Assembly: GCA_030710605.1 (NCBI GenBank)
Contig: CP092879.1
Span: 21,956,801-22,020,800 of the forward strand
Direction: 5' to 3'
DNA: 64,000 nucleotides
From: Cordylochernes scorpioides
Lineage: Eukaryota > Arthropoda > Arachnida > Pseudoscorpiones > Chernetidae
In this document: piece after piece, positions 20,818-32,587 of the stretch
How the letters are laid out: each line of letters starts with the position of its first letter
How positions within the stretch are numbered: the first letter of the stretch is position 1
Notes under the pieces: model-generated
Databases searched by the model: none
What the model saw: only the letters and a program-made list of their open reading frames with translations
Told to the model about the DNA's origin: nothing
Program-made: the position numbers and the translations under genes

Positions 20818-22005
20818 CTAGCGGATGTACCGGCTTCGCCCGGTTTTACCCGAGTAAAGGTTTGTATAACGAACATTTTTGTTAAAACAATTCTCTATAA
20901 ACATATAAAAAAAATAATAGATATATTTTGATAATTTGAAACTCGTAAATTTGAATCTCTCGATAAAGTGATCATTTTTTCCCGGTCCCTGTGTGCCGTG
21001 TCATCCTGAATTTTGTATTTCCTAATTTTCTACATTACAAAATAATCGTTTTATCTAGTGAACATTTTTTCCCGGTCCCTTAAAAAATACTCGATAAGTT
21101 GATTTCGATCATTTGAAACTCGTAAATTTGAATCTCTCGATAAAGTGATCATTTTTTCCCGATTTTACGAGTAAAGGTTTGTCTAACGAACATTTGTTAA
21201 AACAATTCTCTATAAACATATAAAAAAAAGATATATTTTGATAATTTGAAACTCGTAAATTTGAATCTTTCGATAAAGTAATCATTTTTTTCCCGGTCCC
21301 TGTGTGCCGTGTCATCCTGAATTTGTATTTCCTAATTTTCTACATTACAAAATAATCGTTTTATCTAGTGAACACTTTTCCCGGTCCTTAAAAATACTCG
21401 ATAAGTTTATTTCGATAATTGAAACTCGTAAATTTGAATCTCTCGATAAAGTGATCATTTTTTCACGGTCCCTGTGTGCCGTGTCATCCTGAATTTTGTC
21501 TTTCCTAATTTTCTACATTACAAAATCATCGTTTTATCTAGTGAACATTTTTTCCGGTACCTTGAAAAATACTCGTTAAGTTGAATAAAATCATGGTCGT
21601 TTATGGAAGATGGACGTAGTTCCCGGAGGTCACCGCGAGGCTTTTTTCTTGATACTTGGCACATCTATGTCAAACTCTGCCCCCGCGCGCCAGACCTCTT
21701 GATCCCTCTGATTGGTCGGTGGGAACTGACCAACCGGCCGGCGGCCGGACGATTACATTTTCTCGACAGGGGGGCAGACCTAAGCCTATCTCCGTCGCAA
21801 GGTGGCGCTGCTTGCGAGTTAAAGCTACAAATCTGCAAATAACTCTAAGGATATAATGATATTCAAAAATTATTTTTCGAAACCTTTCCGGGATATGCCT
21901 AATAATATCCCAAAATTTCACGGCGATTGGATGTACGGTTTTTGAATCTATAGAGTATACACACACACACACAACACACACAGACAGACATTCATTTATT
22001 ATATA

Positions 22006-22036
<31 letters not shown>

Positions 22037-22038
22037 GA
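20818..22038 (-). mobile_element. Non-autonomous Helitron with internal duplications (1221 bp)
   Basis: On the minus strand it starts TC-TATATATATA at 22038 and ends CCGGGCGAAGCCGGTACATCCG-CTAG at 20818, next to a T. The 3' half has expanded. The block from 'gaaactcgtaaatttgaatc' to 'cccggtccctgtgtgccgtg' recurs at about 20938, 21115, 21250 and 21421. A GC-rich segment at 21604-21780 is not shared with the 673-bp copies. It sits inside the TA-rich 5' tip of the Helitron at 20595-20817. Confidence 0.78.
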
Positions 22039-22041
22039 TAT

Positions 22042-22817
22042 TGTTCGTGTTCGTTTAAAAAAAAAAATAAAGGGTGATCGACTGAAAGGAAAAACAATGG
22101 GGAAATAAATGCACAGAAACACAGTATAAAAAGGTTTTTATTTAAAGATTAAAAACAAAAGGATAAAAAAAACTATTACACTTATATATATAGAATTATG
22201 TGTTATTTAAAGATTAAAACAGAGCTAAAAAAACTAGATAAAAAAGGTTAAGCAAAAAAAGTAAAGTAAAATTAAAGTAGATTAGGGAAGGAAGACAAAA
22301 ATAAATGGCGGGGGGTGTCGAGCGTTTGTACCTCGTGGCAGCACCGTCGAGGCTTGGCTTGGCTTGGCTTGGCTTGTGCGATGTCCAATTGTCGCGACTC
22401 GTTGTGTTGTCTAAGTGTCTTTTCCGTTCTCAAGCTGCTGCTTGAGGGATACTCCAATGCGTTCTCTCCGTTCACAAGACGTGCTTGGGATAGCTTGACG
22501 TTTTTCCTTCCACAAGACATGCTTGCAGATAGCTTGACGTCTTTCCTTCACAAGACGCTGCTTGCAGGATAGCTTTTAGACGTCTCTCCATCTGCAAGGG
22601 AACTCAACTTTCCCCTCCGCTTCTAAACAAGGGAATCCTGCCATCTGACCAAAAAAAGAAATGTAACATGACGCTCCGTCGTCTCCGCCCACGCCGACCT
22701 TTGCCTCGGTCGGTCAAGCTGGGGCTATCTATAGATATAGATGTCTTGCTCGTTGTCTCCCTTCACTAAGATCTTCATTCTATGTACAAAAGAAAAGGTC
22801 TATAAAATAGTTTAACA
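22042..22817 (-). repeat. BEL-2 3' LTR (776 bp)
   Basis: It is the shorter of the two LTRs. It contains about three copies of a ~41-bp repeat ('acaagacgctgcttgcagg' plus 'atagcttgacgtctttcc') around 22470-22580, where the other LTR has about four. Confidence 0.92.
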
Positions 22818-22832
22818 TTCTCCCACAAAATT
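22818..22832 (-). promoter_or_regulatory. BEL-2 polypurine tract
   Basis: The minus strand reads TTTTGTGGGAGAA immediately before the 3' LTR, the usual place for plus-strand priming. Confidence 0.6.
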
Positions 22833-23129
22833 TTGCTCTGAAAAGAAGTCAAAATTAAGTATAAGACAAAAGAGCATATATATACACAATACACACAAGA
22901 GTAGATATGCCTATTACATACATAAATACACATAAAAGAATACACATGTTACACTTTTTTTTTTTTTATATACAGGTACTTTCACTAGTCCTTCGAGTCA
23001 TACCTTGCAGGCTTTCTGATTACCCTACCATATCTATTTCTAGAGTCCCTGGATTCAGTATTGGGCCTATTTCTAAAATGCTTCAGATTGGGGTCGTATT
23101 TGAATTGCCCTTTTGAATCGTCTCAACCT

Positions 23130-24200
23130 TCGAGGATATTTCTAGAGGGTGTAAGCGTTGTAGAGCTGATCAAGGTTCCTGTGGATGTTTTAACATGGGC
23201 CACTCTCACTATTCCGTCTTTTCTGGTATGAGATTTACTATTCGTTTAGGCCAAAACATTCTTTTAAGATTTTCTTGCCCGATCAGTACAACGTCTCCTA
23301 CTTTCAAACTGTCTTCTATCAATATTTTCGGATTTCTGAATCAGCGCGCCTAAATATTCCTTTAAGAATCTCTGCTTCAATTCTCTCTTCAGTTGACCTA
23401 ACTCTCTGTATCTAGTGTGCAACATTTCTGGCTTTAAATTTTCAAATTCAGGAAAGCTAGACTCCGGACCATTTTGTAAAATCATTAGGAGTTAACGGTT
23501 TTAGATCATTGTCGTCTTCAGAGACATAAGTGAGGGGTCGATATTAATGATAGATTCGATTTCACAAAGGGCAGTCTGCAGTTGTACATATTTCAGCTTC
23601 CTGTGACCTAGCATCTTATCAACATTTCCTTTATTGTCCTAACATTCTTTCCAAAATCCTCCCCACCAAGGAGCGGAAGGAGGGATAAAAATCCATTGTA
23701 TCCTTTCAATTGAGGTTCCTTTCAATTCTATCCAATCCAATCTCTTGAATATTCTATTAAGTTTTGCGAAATTGGTGCCATTGTCGCTATATATTTTCTC
23801 GGGCGCCCTCTCCGACAAATAAACTATGGAGGGCCATCATGAAGACTCCTGTCTCTAAACTCTTCCAACTCCAGATGAATAGCGCGATAGACGGCGCAAG
23901 TAAAGGCGGTACCCACATTTCCCAGCTTTTTCAAATGAAGAGGGCCTAATAAATCGACTCCTGTAATTTGGAAGGTTTGCCCAGTCCAATTCTGTTTTCT
24001 GCAAAGCTGCCATTGGTCTTTGCAGAGACTTTTCTTTAAGTCTCCTGCAAGCAATGCACTTACTGATAATTTTCCTTATCGTTTTCCTTCCCCTGATTAT
24101 CCAAAATTTCTCTCTCAGCTTTGATAAAATGAATTGCACGCCTACATGTCCATTCTTCAGGTGCACTTCCATATAAGTTGCTCTACCAAGGGATGGTCGC
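23130..24200 (-). pseudogene. BEL-2 integrase and C-terminal tail
   Basis: The zinc-binding part reads KNGHVGVQFILSKLREKFWI then CIACRRLK (24160-24040). The core has a GVDLLGPLHLKKLG block (first Asp, about 23960) and, beyond a damaged stretch, SDNGTNF (second Asp, about 23790) and PPSAPWWGGFWERM (Glu, about 23665). The tail YRELGQLKRELKQRFLKEYL at 23415 resembles DUF5641. The Asp/Asp/Glu residues are readable but in different frames. Confidence 0.83.
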
Positions 24201-24469
24201 CTGGTAGAATGATAGGAGTTTTAAATTCTTCTGGGACCTGTCCATGTAAAAGTTTGCTTTCTACACACCAAAGTCCGTCAGTGTTTTTAATATTTTAAAA
24301 CTCTTGGTTGCATTTGATTTCTCTATGGAGACTTTCTGATCATTCGGATAAGCTTTTTTTCTGCCAAGTCTAATTCTGAAACTTTCAAAGGTCCTGTTTC
24401 AGTTGACTGTTTTTTAAGTTTCCCTAAAAATCTTAAAACATAGGACATACCCTGATGTGAGAGAGTAAT

Positions 24470-25070
24470 TAGACCTCCTTGTCAGTATCCAGTCTTTATA
24501 ATCGATGTTCAAATTATGTTGGTTTTCATAATGTTTTTCTTCAACCTTTTTTTTTTGGATTTATCGAGAACTCTGAATTGGGCCAGAATTCTTTAGGTTT
24601 TTTCAACCATTCGGGCCCTCCCACCATTGCTTTGCACAAACTGGCTTGGAGGGCAACCTCGAGACAGAAGATCGGCCGGGTTCAACTGACTAGGAACGAA
24701 CCTCCAATCGTTCAAATTGGTAGTGGCCTGTATTTCTCTGACTCGGTTTTCACGAAAACTCCACTCAATTTCTTTCTTTATCCAACTTAGCGCGGTAGTA
24801 GAGTCCGACAAAGAGTTGTTTCACTTTTCTCTTCAAGGCAGCTTGGATTGCATTGGCTAGTCTAGCTCCTAGTACCATGGCCATTAATTCCAAGCGAGGG
24901 ATCGTAATACTCTTCATAGGAGCTAATCTGACTTTGCTCCAAATCAAAGTTAGAGTATTTTCTCGTCCCGTTTCGCTCCGTAAATAGGCTACAGCTCCAT
25001 AGCCTATTTGACTAGCGTCACAAAAGATATGAACTTCTGTAGGGAAAATGAGATCATTCCACATATATCT
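24470..25070 (-). pseudogene. BEL-2 RNase H
   Basis: EVHIFCDASQIGYGAVAYLR (first Asp), IPRLELMAMVLGARLANAIQ (Glu) and SDSTTALSWIKKE (Asp) are all present, in two frames. WRFVPSQLNPADLLSRGCPP follows, as is usual before the integrase of these elements. One frame change near 24800 breaks it. Confidence 0.82.
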
Positions 25071-26215
25071 CGGTATTTTTTATTAACTCTATTAATTTTA
25101 TTTGATCCAACCAGGTTCGAAATTCCTGGGCCATACTTTCGGGTAGTGGTGTATCCCAACCTAGTTTCAGTCCCCATGATCGCTGCAGTAACAACTTTGG
25201 TGGCAAGAATACTGGAGCGCAAAATCCAAGTGGATCAAATATCCGCTGAACCATGGACAGTACCAACCTTTTCGTTAATATGGGTTGAATACTCAAATTG
25301 TCAGGGAGTTCGCATTTTAATGAATCTTCCATTTTATTCCAAACAACACCCAATATTTTTGTACAAGTCCCTTTTTCAGGGTTTCCTCCAGAGAATATTC
25401 CCACTCTCGTAAGTCCATTTTAGCCTGTCCATAATTTCAATTGCGGCCTTTTGAATTTCTGCACTTCCGCTTTGTTTCCAGCGAGGTAATACAATTGTCC
25501 ATGTAGAAGGATTGAGCTAAAATCTTTGCCCATTGAACAAGTGGCCTCTTATTGATTGAAGATGGTATTCTATTACGGCGTTCAGCACAAAAGGACTACA
25601 GTTTAAGCCAAATACAAGTCTCTTATGCCTGTTAGCTATTAGTTCTCTATCGCTCTCCTTTTCCCACCAAAGGGAATCTAAGATAGTTCCGTTCAGATTC
25701 TTCAATCGCCACCATCTGGAATGCTTTTCTTATATCTGCCCGTGACTCCAAATTTATTTTCACGAAATCTTATTCATCATTTCAGGGATTCTTTCCAATA
25801 AATTCGGTCCCTTTTCTAAACATTGATTCAAGGATAATCCTTATGGCCTAGACAAGAAGCATCGAAAACCGGACGTATGGGCGTCGTTTTTAGATTCCAT
25901 CTTGTACACAGGGCGGTTGAGGTAAATAATAGCCTCTTCTCTCGAGAGGATTTCCTCGACTCTTTCAATGAGTCCTTCAGTCAGCCAGTCTCTAAAGATC
26001 TGACTATATTCGGTCAACTTATTCTGTGAGTTCATTTTCTTAGTGCTTATATCTAACCTTTTTATCGCTATGTCAAGATTGCTGAGGATTGACTCCTTTT
26101 CTACCTTCAAGGTAGACCTTACAGAATATCTCTGATCACTTTGTCTTTGAATTTTTGTTATAAACTTTTCTTGTATTTCCTGATATCTGGTCTCTTTGGA
26201 GGCAAGTTTCAAGCA
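25054..26215 (-). pseudogene. BEL-2 reverse transcriptase
   Basis: Reading leftward: IYLNRPVYKMESKNDAHTSG (fingers, near 25920), then FGLNCSPFVLNAVIEYHLQS (near 25590), then ILGVVWNKMEDSLKCELPDN (25330) and LVLSMVQRIFDPLGFCAPVF (25230), the Pao connection region. The catalytic YxDD segment should fall at about 25450-25520 and is not readable in an open frame, so it is damaged or deleted. Multiple frameshifts are present. Confidence 0.8.
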
Positions 26216-26229
26216 GGATCCCTAATGCC

Positions 26230-26900
26230 TAGTACTCTCTAGATCCCTACAAAATCCTTTAAATCGCATCGCGTTGTTAGCAGATTCAAAGTCTGCTGCA
26301 CATTGTCATTGCTATCACAATAATTGGCGCGAATTGCCCATTAGTGTCCAACCTAAATTTCGTTTCCCACCGCAGTTAAATCTGCTTCAACTTGAAACTA
26401 TTTTTCCTGTCAAAAATCATACCTAGATAGTTAGCGCCAATCAATATGTCAATCTCTTGTCCTTTAAAATTGTCCTGGGACATTATTATGCCCTTACTCT
26501 TTCAATTTTTCTAACCAGTCTCCTTTTGGCAAAGGTGGTATAGCGTCGCCAATTTTACGTTGATCCAGCGCTCAATATGGATCACATCTCTTTTATTACC
26601 TAAATTCTCTAATTCTAACAAAAATTTACCGTGCTTTTCTTCACCAATCTTATTCCTCCAAAAGACTTTTAGCTATAGTTATTTCGCCTTTTCTTTCTAT
26701 TCCTACACTCCAGACTAACGACTGTTTGATATACGAAAACTGACTTCCACTGTCGAGGAGAATTCTACCATTCTAGAGGCATTTGGGCCTCTTAACAGTG
26801 CTACCGTGGTCATCAGCAAGACCTGACCTGTGCAGGCTTGACTAGAAAGCGATGCAAACGGGTTCAGTTGCATTTTCTTTTAGATTTTTCTCTTCCTGGT
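26230..26900 (-). pseudogene. BEL-2 aspartic protease
   Basis: The active-site block RILLDSGSQFSYIKQSLVWS is readable on the minus strand at about 26765-26705, with D-S-G intact. The rest (to about 26400, including a GANYLGMIFD-like segment) is scattered over frames with stops. Confidence 0.75.
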
Positions 26901-26999
26901 TTCGTTAGCCGGTTAGAAGAGTTTCCTTCACATAAAACTTCAAGTGGTTTCTCCCACAGTTTTTGGCACTCCAATTGTTCTCGGCACTGAATCTGTATG

Positions 27000-28140
27000 T
27001 GTCCCTTTCTTAAGCATTTTGAAACCTAAGATGGGCCACTACGTATTTTATCATTTCTCTCTCCCGGAGACATTTTCATATGGAACGGCATTGATGACTC
27101 GCATGGATTTGTTCTTTCACAAAAGAAGCATTTTATATTAGTTCGCCCTCCCGAACAGACCTAGACACAGTGGCGGGTCTGAAATTGCTCCTTGTTCTGG
27201 TCCCATCATTGTAAGACCTTTTTATAGGGTTCCTCCTGCTTAAAAACCTTTTTCCACAAATTCAGCCGTTGAGCACTCCTTACTTCGGCTTTTAGAAAGT
27301 CCAATAATAACCTTAGCCTTTCTTGAGCTCCTCCAACCCCTTTATCTGACTCTTCCCGTTTTGCTAACTCCATACCATAACCCGAAGAAGGATGCCTGTG
27401 CCATATTTTCAAATATCGAAGTAATAAAGACTCGACAAGAGGATATAAAAAAATACCCGACAACTGGGGATCAATGCCCAGTGTCTCTAACGACCGGAGG
27501 GTGACTGCTCAGTTCGTCGTACAACTGCTTAAAATTCTATTTTCTCTCTTTACATTAGATATAACCGAATTCACTAGACGTCTTGACATACAGTTCTGTC
27601 AGTATATTCGGGTCACCGAATCGCTCCTGTAGGGCTTGTACTGCCAAAACATAGTTGGCGCCTGTAACGGGATAGCTTGCTACAACACGAATAGGCTTCT
27701 GAATTTGGTACAATTGCTTGACGCAAATATAAAAACCGGTCGCCTATCGGATAAATTCTTATTTTCGTGAATTTTCGAAAAACTGCGCCCACCAGGGCAA
27801 CCAACCTTCCAGAGAGCCGTCATAGCTTTTTAGGGCTAACTCTGGTAATTTCACATTTATTACAGTGTCCTCGCTTGCAATCGGGATTGTTTCTTCTTTA
27901 TCGGGATTCCGTAGTACACTGACTTTCTGTTGAATATCAAACTTTTCCCTCTTCATATTTATCGCATTCTTGCCATTCCTTATCAATACTTTCCTCCTGT
28001 AATCCCTTCTTTCACTACCCAATAAAGCCTGATATTTTTCGTTTAGATCCTACAAGTTTCGTGTAATAAGACTCTAGTCTATTAAACTTAGAATAAATAT
28101 CATCTTATCAATTTGAGACTTTTCAAATTCTCCATTTATT
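27000..28140 (-). pseudogene. BEL-2 gag
   Basis: Frames at 27759-28022, 27613-27804 and 27206-27463 together give a Pao-type gag. KLPELALKSYDGSLEGWLPW (near 27840) is the family's LPKL.L..F.G....W..F block, and YPLVESLLLRYLKIWHRHPS (near 27420) follows. A Cys pair in IKCFFCERTN near 27130 is all that is obvious of a zinc knuckle. Stops and frame changes separate every segment. Confidence 0.78.
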
Positions 28141-28225
28141 TCATTAATAATTCTAGTGAAAGTACCTCTTATGGCTTTTCTGCGCTTTTTAAGTGCATCC
28201 ATTTCCTCCATATCTCCTTTAAATC

Positions 28226-28246
28226 GATCACGCTCGGCTCACCAAA
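28226..28246 (-). promoter_or_regulatory. BEL-2 primer-binding site
   Basis: Directly inside the 5' LTR the minus strand reads TT-TGGTGAGCCGAGCGTGATC. The TGG matches the CCA end of a primer tRNA; which tRNA cannot be told by eye. Confidence 0.6.
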
Positions 28247-29089
28247 TGTTCGTGTTCGTTAAAAAAAAAAATAAAGGGTGATCGACTGAAAGGAAAAACA
28301 ATGGGGGAAATAAATGCACAGAAACACAGTATAACAAAAGGTTTTTATTTAAAGATTAAAACAAAAGGGCATAAAAAAACTATTACACTATATAATATAG
28401 AATTATGGTTGTATTTAAAGATTAAAACAGAGCTAAACAAAACTAGATAAAAAAGGTTAAGCAAAAAAAGTAAAGTAAAATTAAAGTAGTCGTAGGGAAG
28501 GAAGACAAAAATAAATGGCGGGGGGTGACGAGCGTTTGTTCTTACACAGTACCTCGTGGCAGCACCGTCGCAGGCTTGGCTTGGCTTGGCTTGTCTTGTG
28601 CGATGTCAATTGTCGCGACTCGTTGGTTGTCTAAGTGTCTTTTCCGCTCTCAGCTGCTGCTTGAGGATACTCCAATGCGTTCTCTCCGTCCACAAGACGC
28701 TGCTTGCAGGATAGCTTGATGTCTTTCCTTCCACAAGACGCTGCTTGCAGGATAGCCTTGACGTCTTTCCTTCCACACAGACACTGCTTGCAGGATAGCC
28801 TTGACGTCTTTCCTTCCACAAGACCGCTGCTTGCAGGATAGCTTTTAGACGTCTCTCCATCTGCAAGGGAACTCAACTTTCCCCTCCGCTTCTAACAAGG
28901 GAATCCTGCCATCTGACCAAAAAAAGAATGTAACATGACGCTCCGTCGTCTCCGCCCACGCCGACCTATGCCCTCGGTCGGTCCAAGCTGGGGCTATCTA
29001 TAGATATAGATGTCTTGCTCGATGTCTCCCTTCACCTAAGATCTTCATTCTATGTACAAAAGAAAAGGATCTATAAAATAGTTTTAACA
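28247..29089 (-). repeat. BEL-2 5' LTR (843 bp)
   Basis: It matches the 22042-22817 LTR throughout and holds about four copies of the ~41-bp internal repeat (28690-28850). It would contain the element's promoter. Confidence 0.92.
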
Positions 29090-29095
29090 GATATA

Positions 29096-29495
29096 TATAA
29101 TATTATTTGATTTGGATTGGTTCTTTGGATTGGGACCCTTTTTTGTTTCTTGATTGTTGTAAGACCCTGTTAACTTACTGTAGGGTTGGTGACTTGTGGT
29201 GGTTGATGGCGCAGTAGTTTGGTCGAGATGGTAGGTTTTTCACAGGGGAAATAACGAGAGGGAACACAGAATGGGATTAAAAAATAGGACCCCGCGATTA
29301 AGGGAGAGAAGGTTTTGAGAGACTAATGGGGCACTTGACTTTCACATGCTCGGAGAAAAAGAAGATATTTACCTTTGTGAGAAGGGCTTAAGCACGTCTT
29401 GCTCCTTGTGGTGGCGAGCTCCAAAGTGACTAACTTGAGTCCGAGATTTTCCTCGTTAACTCTCTATTGCTCTCATTGTTTGAAATCGTCTACGT
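29096..29495 (-). repeat. Gypsy-2 3' LTR, first part
   Basis: It corresponds to 39647-40046 of the intact LTR. It ends in TACGT, the target duplicated by Gypsy-1. Confidence 0.85.
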
Positions 29496-29731
29496 TGTAA
29501 CGGCAGCTGGCATGCCTATATAGTAAATTATCAGTGAGCACATATTTAATACTGAGGATACTCTGTGCAGTTGCCCTTTGGGACGTTTGTAATATATACG
29601 ACATGTAAACATATGTCTGATAATTAATATGCTATATCTGATGTTGGCCTAAAAGAAATAAAGTATTTCTATTTAAACTTCCAAATACTTCTTGCTGTCT
29701 AACGTCTACCACTAAATACAAGGACGTTACA
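29496..29731 (+). repeat. Gypsy-1 5' LTR
   Basis: 236 bp with TG...CA ends and an AATAAA at about 29661. Confidence 0.95.
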
Positions 29732-29750
29732 TGGTGGCAGCGGCAGCGGC
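29732..29750 (+). promoter_or_regulatory. Gypsy-1 primer-binding site
   Basis: TGGTGGCAGCGGCAGCGGC follows the 5' LTR directly. The first eleven bases are the same as at Gypsy-3 (43428). Confidence 0.65.
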
Positions 29751-29937
29751 GCTTGTAAACAACACCACGTGGTAAGAACAATTTATTAATTTCCAATTTC
29801 TTAAAGTATTTCAGAACATCTATAATTGCATGTTCAAATAAAATTCAAATTGCATAATAATATATACAAAATAAATTAATTTACAAGCAAGAAGAAATAG
29901 TGTATTTTTAGAAAAAAAAAATTACAATAACAACAAC

Positions 29938-30780
29938 ATGGCGGAGAAATGCTATTCGACCCCCAAAACAAATAGCCTAAATGAACTAAACAAAGAGGGC
30001 TGGGATTCTTGGCTTGAAAGCTTTGAATGGTATGAATTGCTACCCAATTAAGTAGTAAAGCACCAGAGGTACAAGTTGCTATCTTTATGGCTGCAATGGG
30101 ACGAGAGGCTCAAAATATTTTTAAATCTTTCAACTTAAATAATGCAGATAAAAATAATCTGAGCATTGTAAAAGACAAGTTCAACAACTATTTTTCTCCA
30201 AAGCTGAACACTACAATTGAAAGATTCAAATTAAATCAGATGAAACAGAAAGAAGATGAATCATTTAATGATTTTCTGACTAGGATCAAATTACAGATAG
30301 CAAACTGCAAATATGCTGCATGTCTGATGAACTACTTAAAGATCGAATAGTTGTAGGAATTATTAACGATGAAATAAGAGAAAGACTTCTTAGTGAGGCT
30401 GACCTTAATCTGGAAAAAGCCACACAAATTTGCATAGCATGTGAAAATGCCACAAACCAAATGAAACATGTACTATCCAACTCAGACAAACAAGTTGCTG
30501 TGACAAAGGTGAACAGTAAGAAGATGGAAGATAGAAAAGAGCCGAGGAAAGAAAATACCACAACCAAAGTCAAAAATAATAGAAAACTGCGAAATTGTGG
30601 TAGATCCCACAAATCAACCCAATGTCCGGCATATCAAAAGAGATGCAACAAATGCAAGAAACTCAACCATTTTGCAAATCTTTGCAGATCCAGAACACAA
30701 ATTCATACAAAGTCAGACAAATTGTTTGGGTCACTAGAACCTGAAATGATTCAAGAATTTGTAATCCAGTCAGTTGAAAA
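29938..30780 (+). pseudogene. Gypsy-1 gag
   Basis: It starts at ATG 29938 (MAEKCYSTPKTNSLNELNKE) and hits a stop at about 30048. It continues in other frames at 30087 (helical capsid-like region, FNNYFSPKLNTTIERFKLNQ) and 30320 (LLKDRIVVGIINDEIRERLL). It ends with a double Cys module, RNCGRSHKSTQCPAYQ then RCNKCKKLNHFANLC. The capsid motif 'LxDRIVxGI' and the paired Cys module are shared with Gypsy-3, so the two belong to one lineage. Two frameshifts disable it. Confidence 0.82.
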
Positions 30781-31195
30781 CACCAACCTGACCGAAGATT
30801 GGTATGAAGAAGTAAAAATTAAAGGCAAAAAGGTAAACATGAAACTAGACACAGGGTGCACAGTGTAACGTGTTGCCACTCAGCCTGGCAGGGAGATTAA
30901 TCTGGAAATCCAAAGGTCTCCAGTAAAAGTTTAATTTCTCTTTCAGGACATCGAATTCCCTGTCGATGGACAAAGTCTAGCAATGTGCCACGGTGAAAAA
31001 CATGACTGCCTACATACGTTTCAATCATATCCAGTGATAACACATGTCCCATCCTAGGCAGACAAACCTGTTCAATTTAGGTCTTGTCAAGCGAGTAAAC
31101 ACCTGTCAAACAATTACACAGGAATACCAAGAATTATTCGAAGGGATAGGATGTTTGAAAGGATATGAATACGAGGCAAAGTTTCAGACTTCGAC
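30781..31195 (+). pseudogene. Gypsy-1 protease, truncated
   Basis: In frame with the end of gag, VNMKLDTGCTV carries the D-T-G active site at about 30846-30866. It is followed at once by a premature TAA. The remaining protease sequence to 31195 is only faintly readable. Confidence 0.7.
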
Positions 31196-32308
31196 ATGAA
31201 CATGCAAGTAAGACCACCCAGACCTATTCCTCTATCTATTAAAGAAAGAGTAAAGAAAGAACTTGAGGAAATGGAAGGACAATGGGATTATAAAGAAAGT
31301 AAATTACCCTTAACCCCCATCCTCAGTCAGATGGTTATAGCAAAACAGAAAGGAAAAATACGTATATGCTTGACCCATCGGATATCAATAAAGTAATTCT
31401 AAGAAGCCATTTCCCATTACGGACTTTTGATCAGATTGCAGTAAACCTGCATGGTTCAAAATACTTCACAAAGTTGGATCTGAAGAAAGGATACTGCAGA
31501 TCAAAGTAGCCCCCAACTCACAACGCTACTTTACCTTCAGCACTCCGTGGGGAAGATATATGTTCTTGAGAGTTCCCTTTGGAAATTAAAACCTGCTCCA
31601 GAAATATTCCAGAAAATCATGGCAGACTTACTCCAAGACCTTGAGGGTACGAAAATTCAAATGGACGATATCCTGATCCATGCTCCGGATCCACAGACCC
31701 CTGGAAATAAGGACAGAGCTGTACTACAGAGCTTAAAGAAAATGGAATCAAACTGAATAGAGATAAATGCAAATTTCAACTTCAAGAAGTCCAATTTTTA
31801 GGCCATTTTGTCACGACAGAAGGCATTAAAATTGACCCTGAGAAGTGCGTGCAATAGGAGAAATAAGTCACCGAGCAACAAGCAAGAACTACAACGTCTC
31901 TTAGGAATGGTACAATACCTGAGCAGGTTCATCCCTAACCTTGCAGAGAAAACCAAAAACATGAGGTTGCTTTTGAAAAAAAGATACCACCTTGGCTATG
32001 GGACGGAATCCCTCGATTGTGATCTCTTAGAGATCAAGACTTTGCTCAGAACTGCACCAACTCTGAAATTCTTTAATCCCAACGGAAATCTGACACTTCA
32101 GTAGATGCCAGTTCATATGCCCTTGGGAGCGGTTCTATTACAAAACGGAAAGCCCATAGCCTCTACGCTTCCATCTGCTCTCAACTCCACTCAGCAGAAC
32201 TACGCTCAGATAGAAAAGGAAGCTCTTGCCATCAAATTGGATGCGACAAATTCCATCAACTCATTTACGGCAAAACTGTTGACGTCGAGACGGACCACCG
32301 TCCTTTAG
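31196..32308 (+). pseudogene. Gypsy-1 reverse transcriptase and RNase H
   Basis: The RT begins around PRPIPLSIKERVKKELEEME. It contains SQMVIAKQKGKIRICL (31330), a FTKLDLKKGY block (31470), YFTFSTPWGRY (31530) and MDDILIHAPD (31660), the YxDD motif with Gln in place of the usual Tyr/Phe (read IQMDDIL). QRLLGMVQYLSRFIPNLAEK follows at 31890. The RNase H segment 32105-32308 has LGAVLLQNGKPIAS and AQIEKEALAI. At least four frame breaks occur. Confidence 0.8.
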
Positions 32309-32587
32309 AAACCATATTCAAGAAGCCATTAAGCAAAAGCACCCCCGAGGCTCCAGAGAATTTTTCTACAGATACAACAATATGATCTCAGGATTAAATA
32401 CACGGAAAGGAAAATAACTACTAACAGCTGATCTACTAAGTAGAGGACTGCTCATATGAAGACACCTACTTGGAAGAAAACTTCGAAGTACTGATGACCA
32501 CCCCGACAAATAAGTCAAGCTAAGAGGAACTTCAAGCTCTTACAAAAGAGGACCAAGAACTACAAGAACTAAAAAACCTAATCTTAT

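Larger units (their letters stand above)
22042..29089 (-). mobile_element. BEL/Pao LTR retrotransposon 2, both LTRs, 5-bp TSD
   Basis: The element is 7048 bp on the minus strand. Its LTRs run TGTTAAA...CGAACACGAACA and the flanks carry GATAT on both sides (22037-22041 and 29090-29094). From right to left the interior encodes gag, A17 protease, RT, RNase H, integrase and a DUF5641-like tail, all broken by frameshifts. TGG two bases inside the 5' LTR is the primer-binding start, and TTTTGTGGGAGAA precedes the 3' LTR. It landed at the TA-rich tip of the Helitron to its left. Confidence 0.93.

Noticed and set aside
28606-28876. Repeat-containing minus-strand frames in the BEL-2 LTR
   Set aside because: They translate the 41-bp LTR minisatellite; unit number differs between LTRs, so no protein is conserved.
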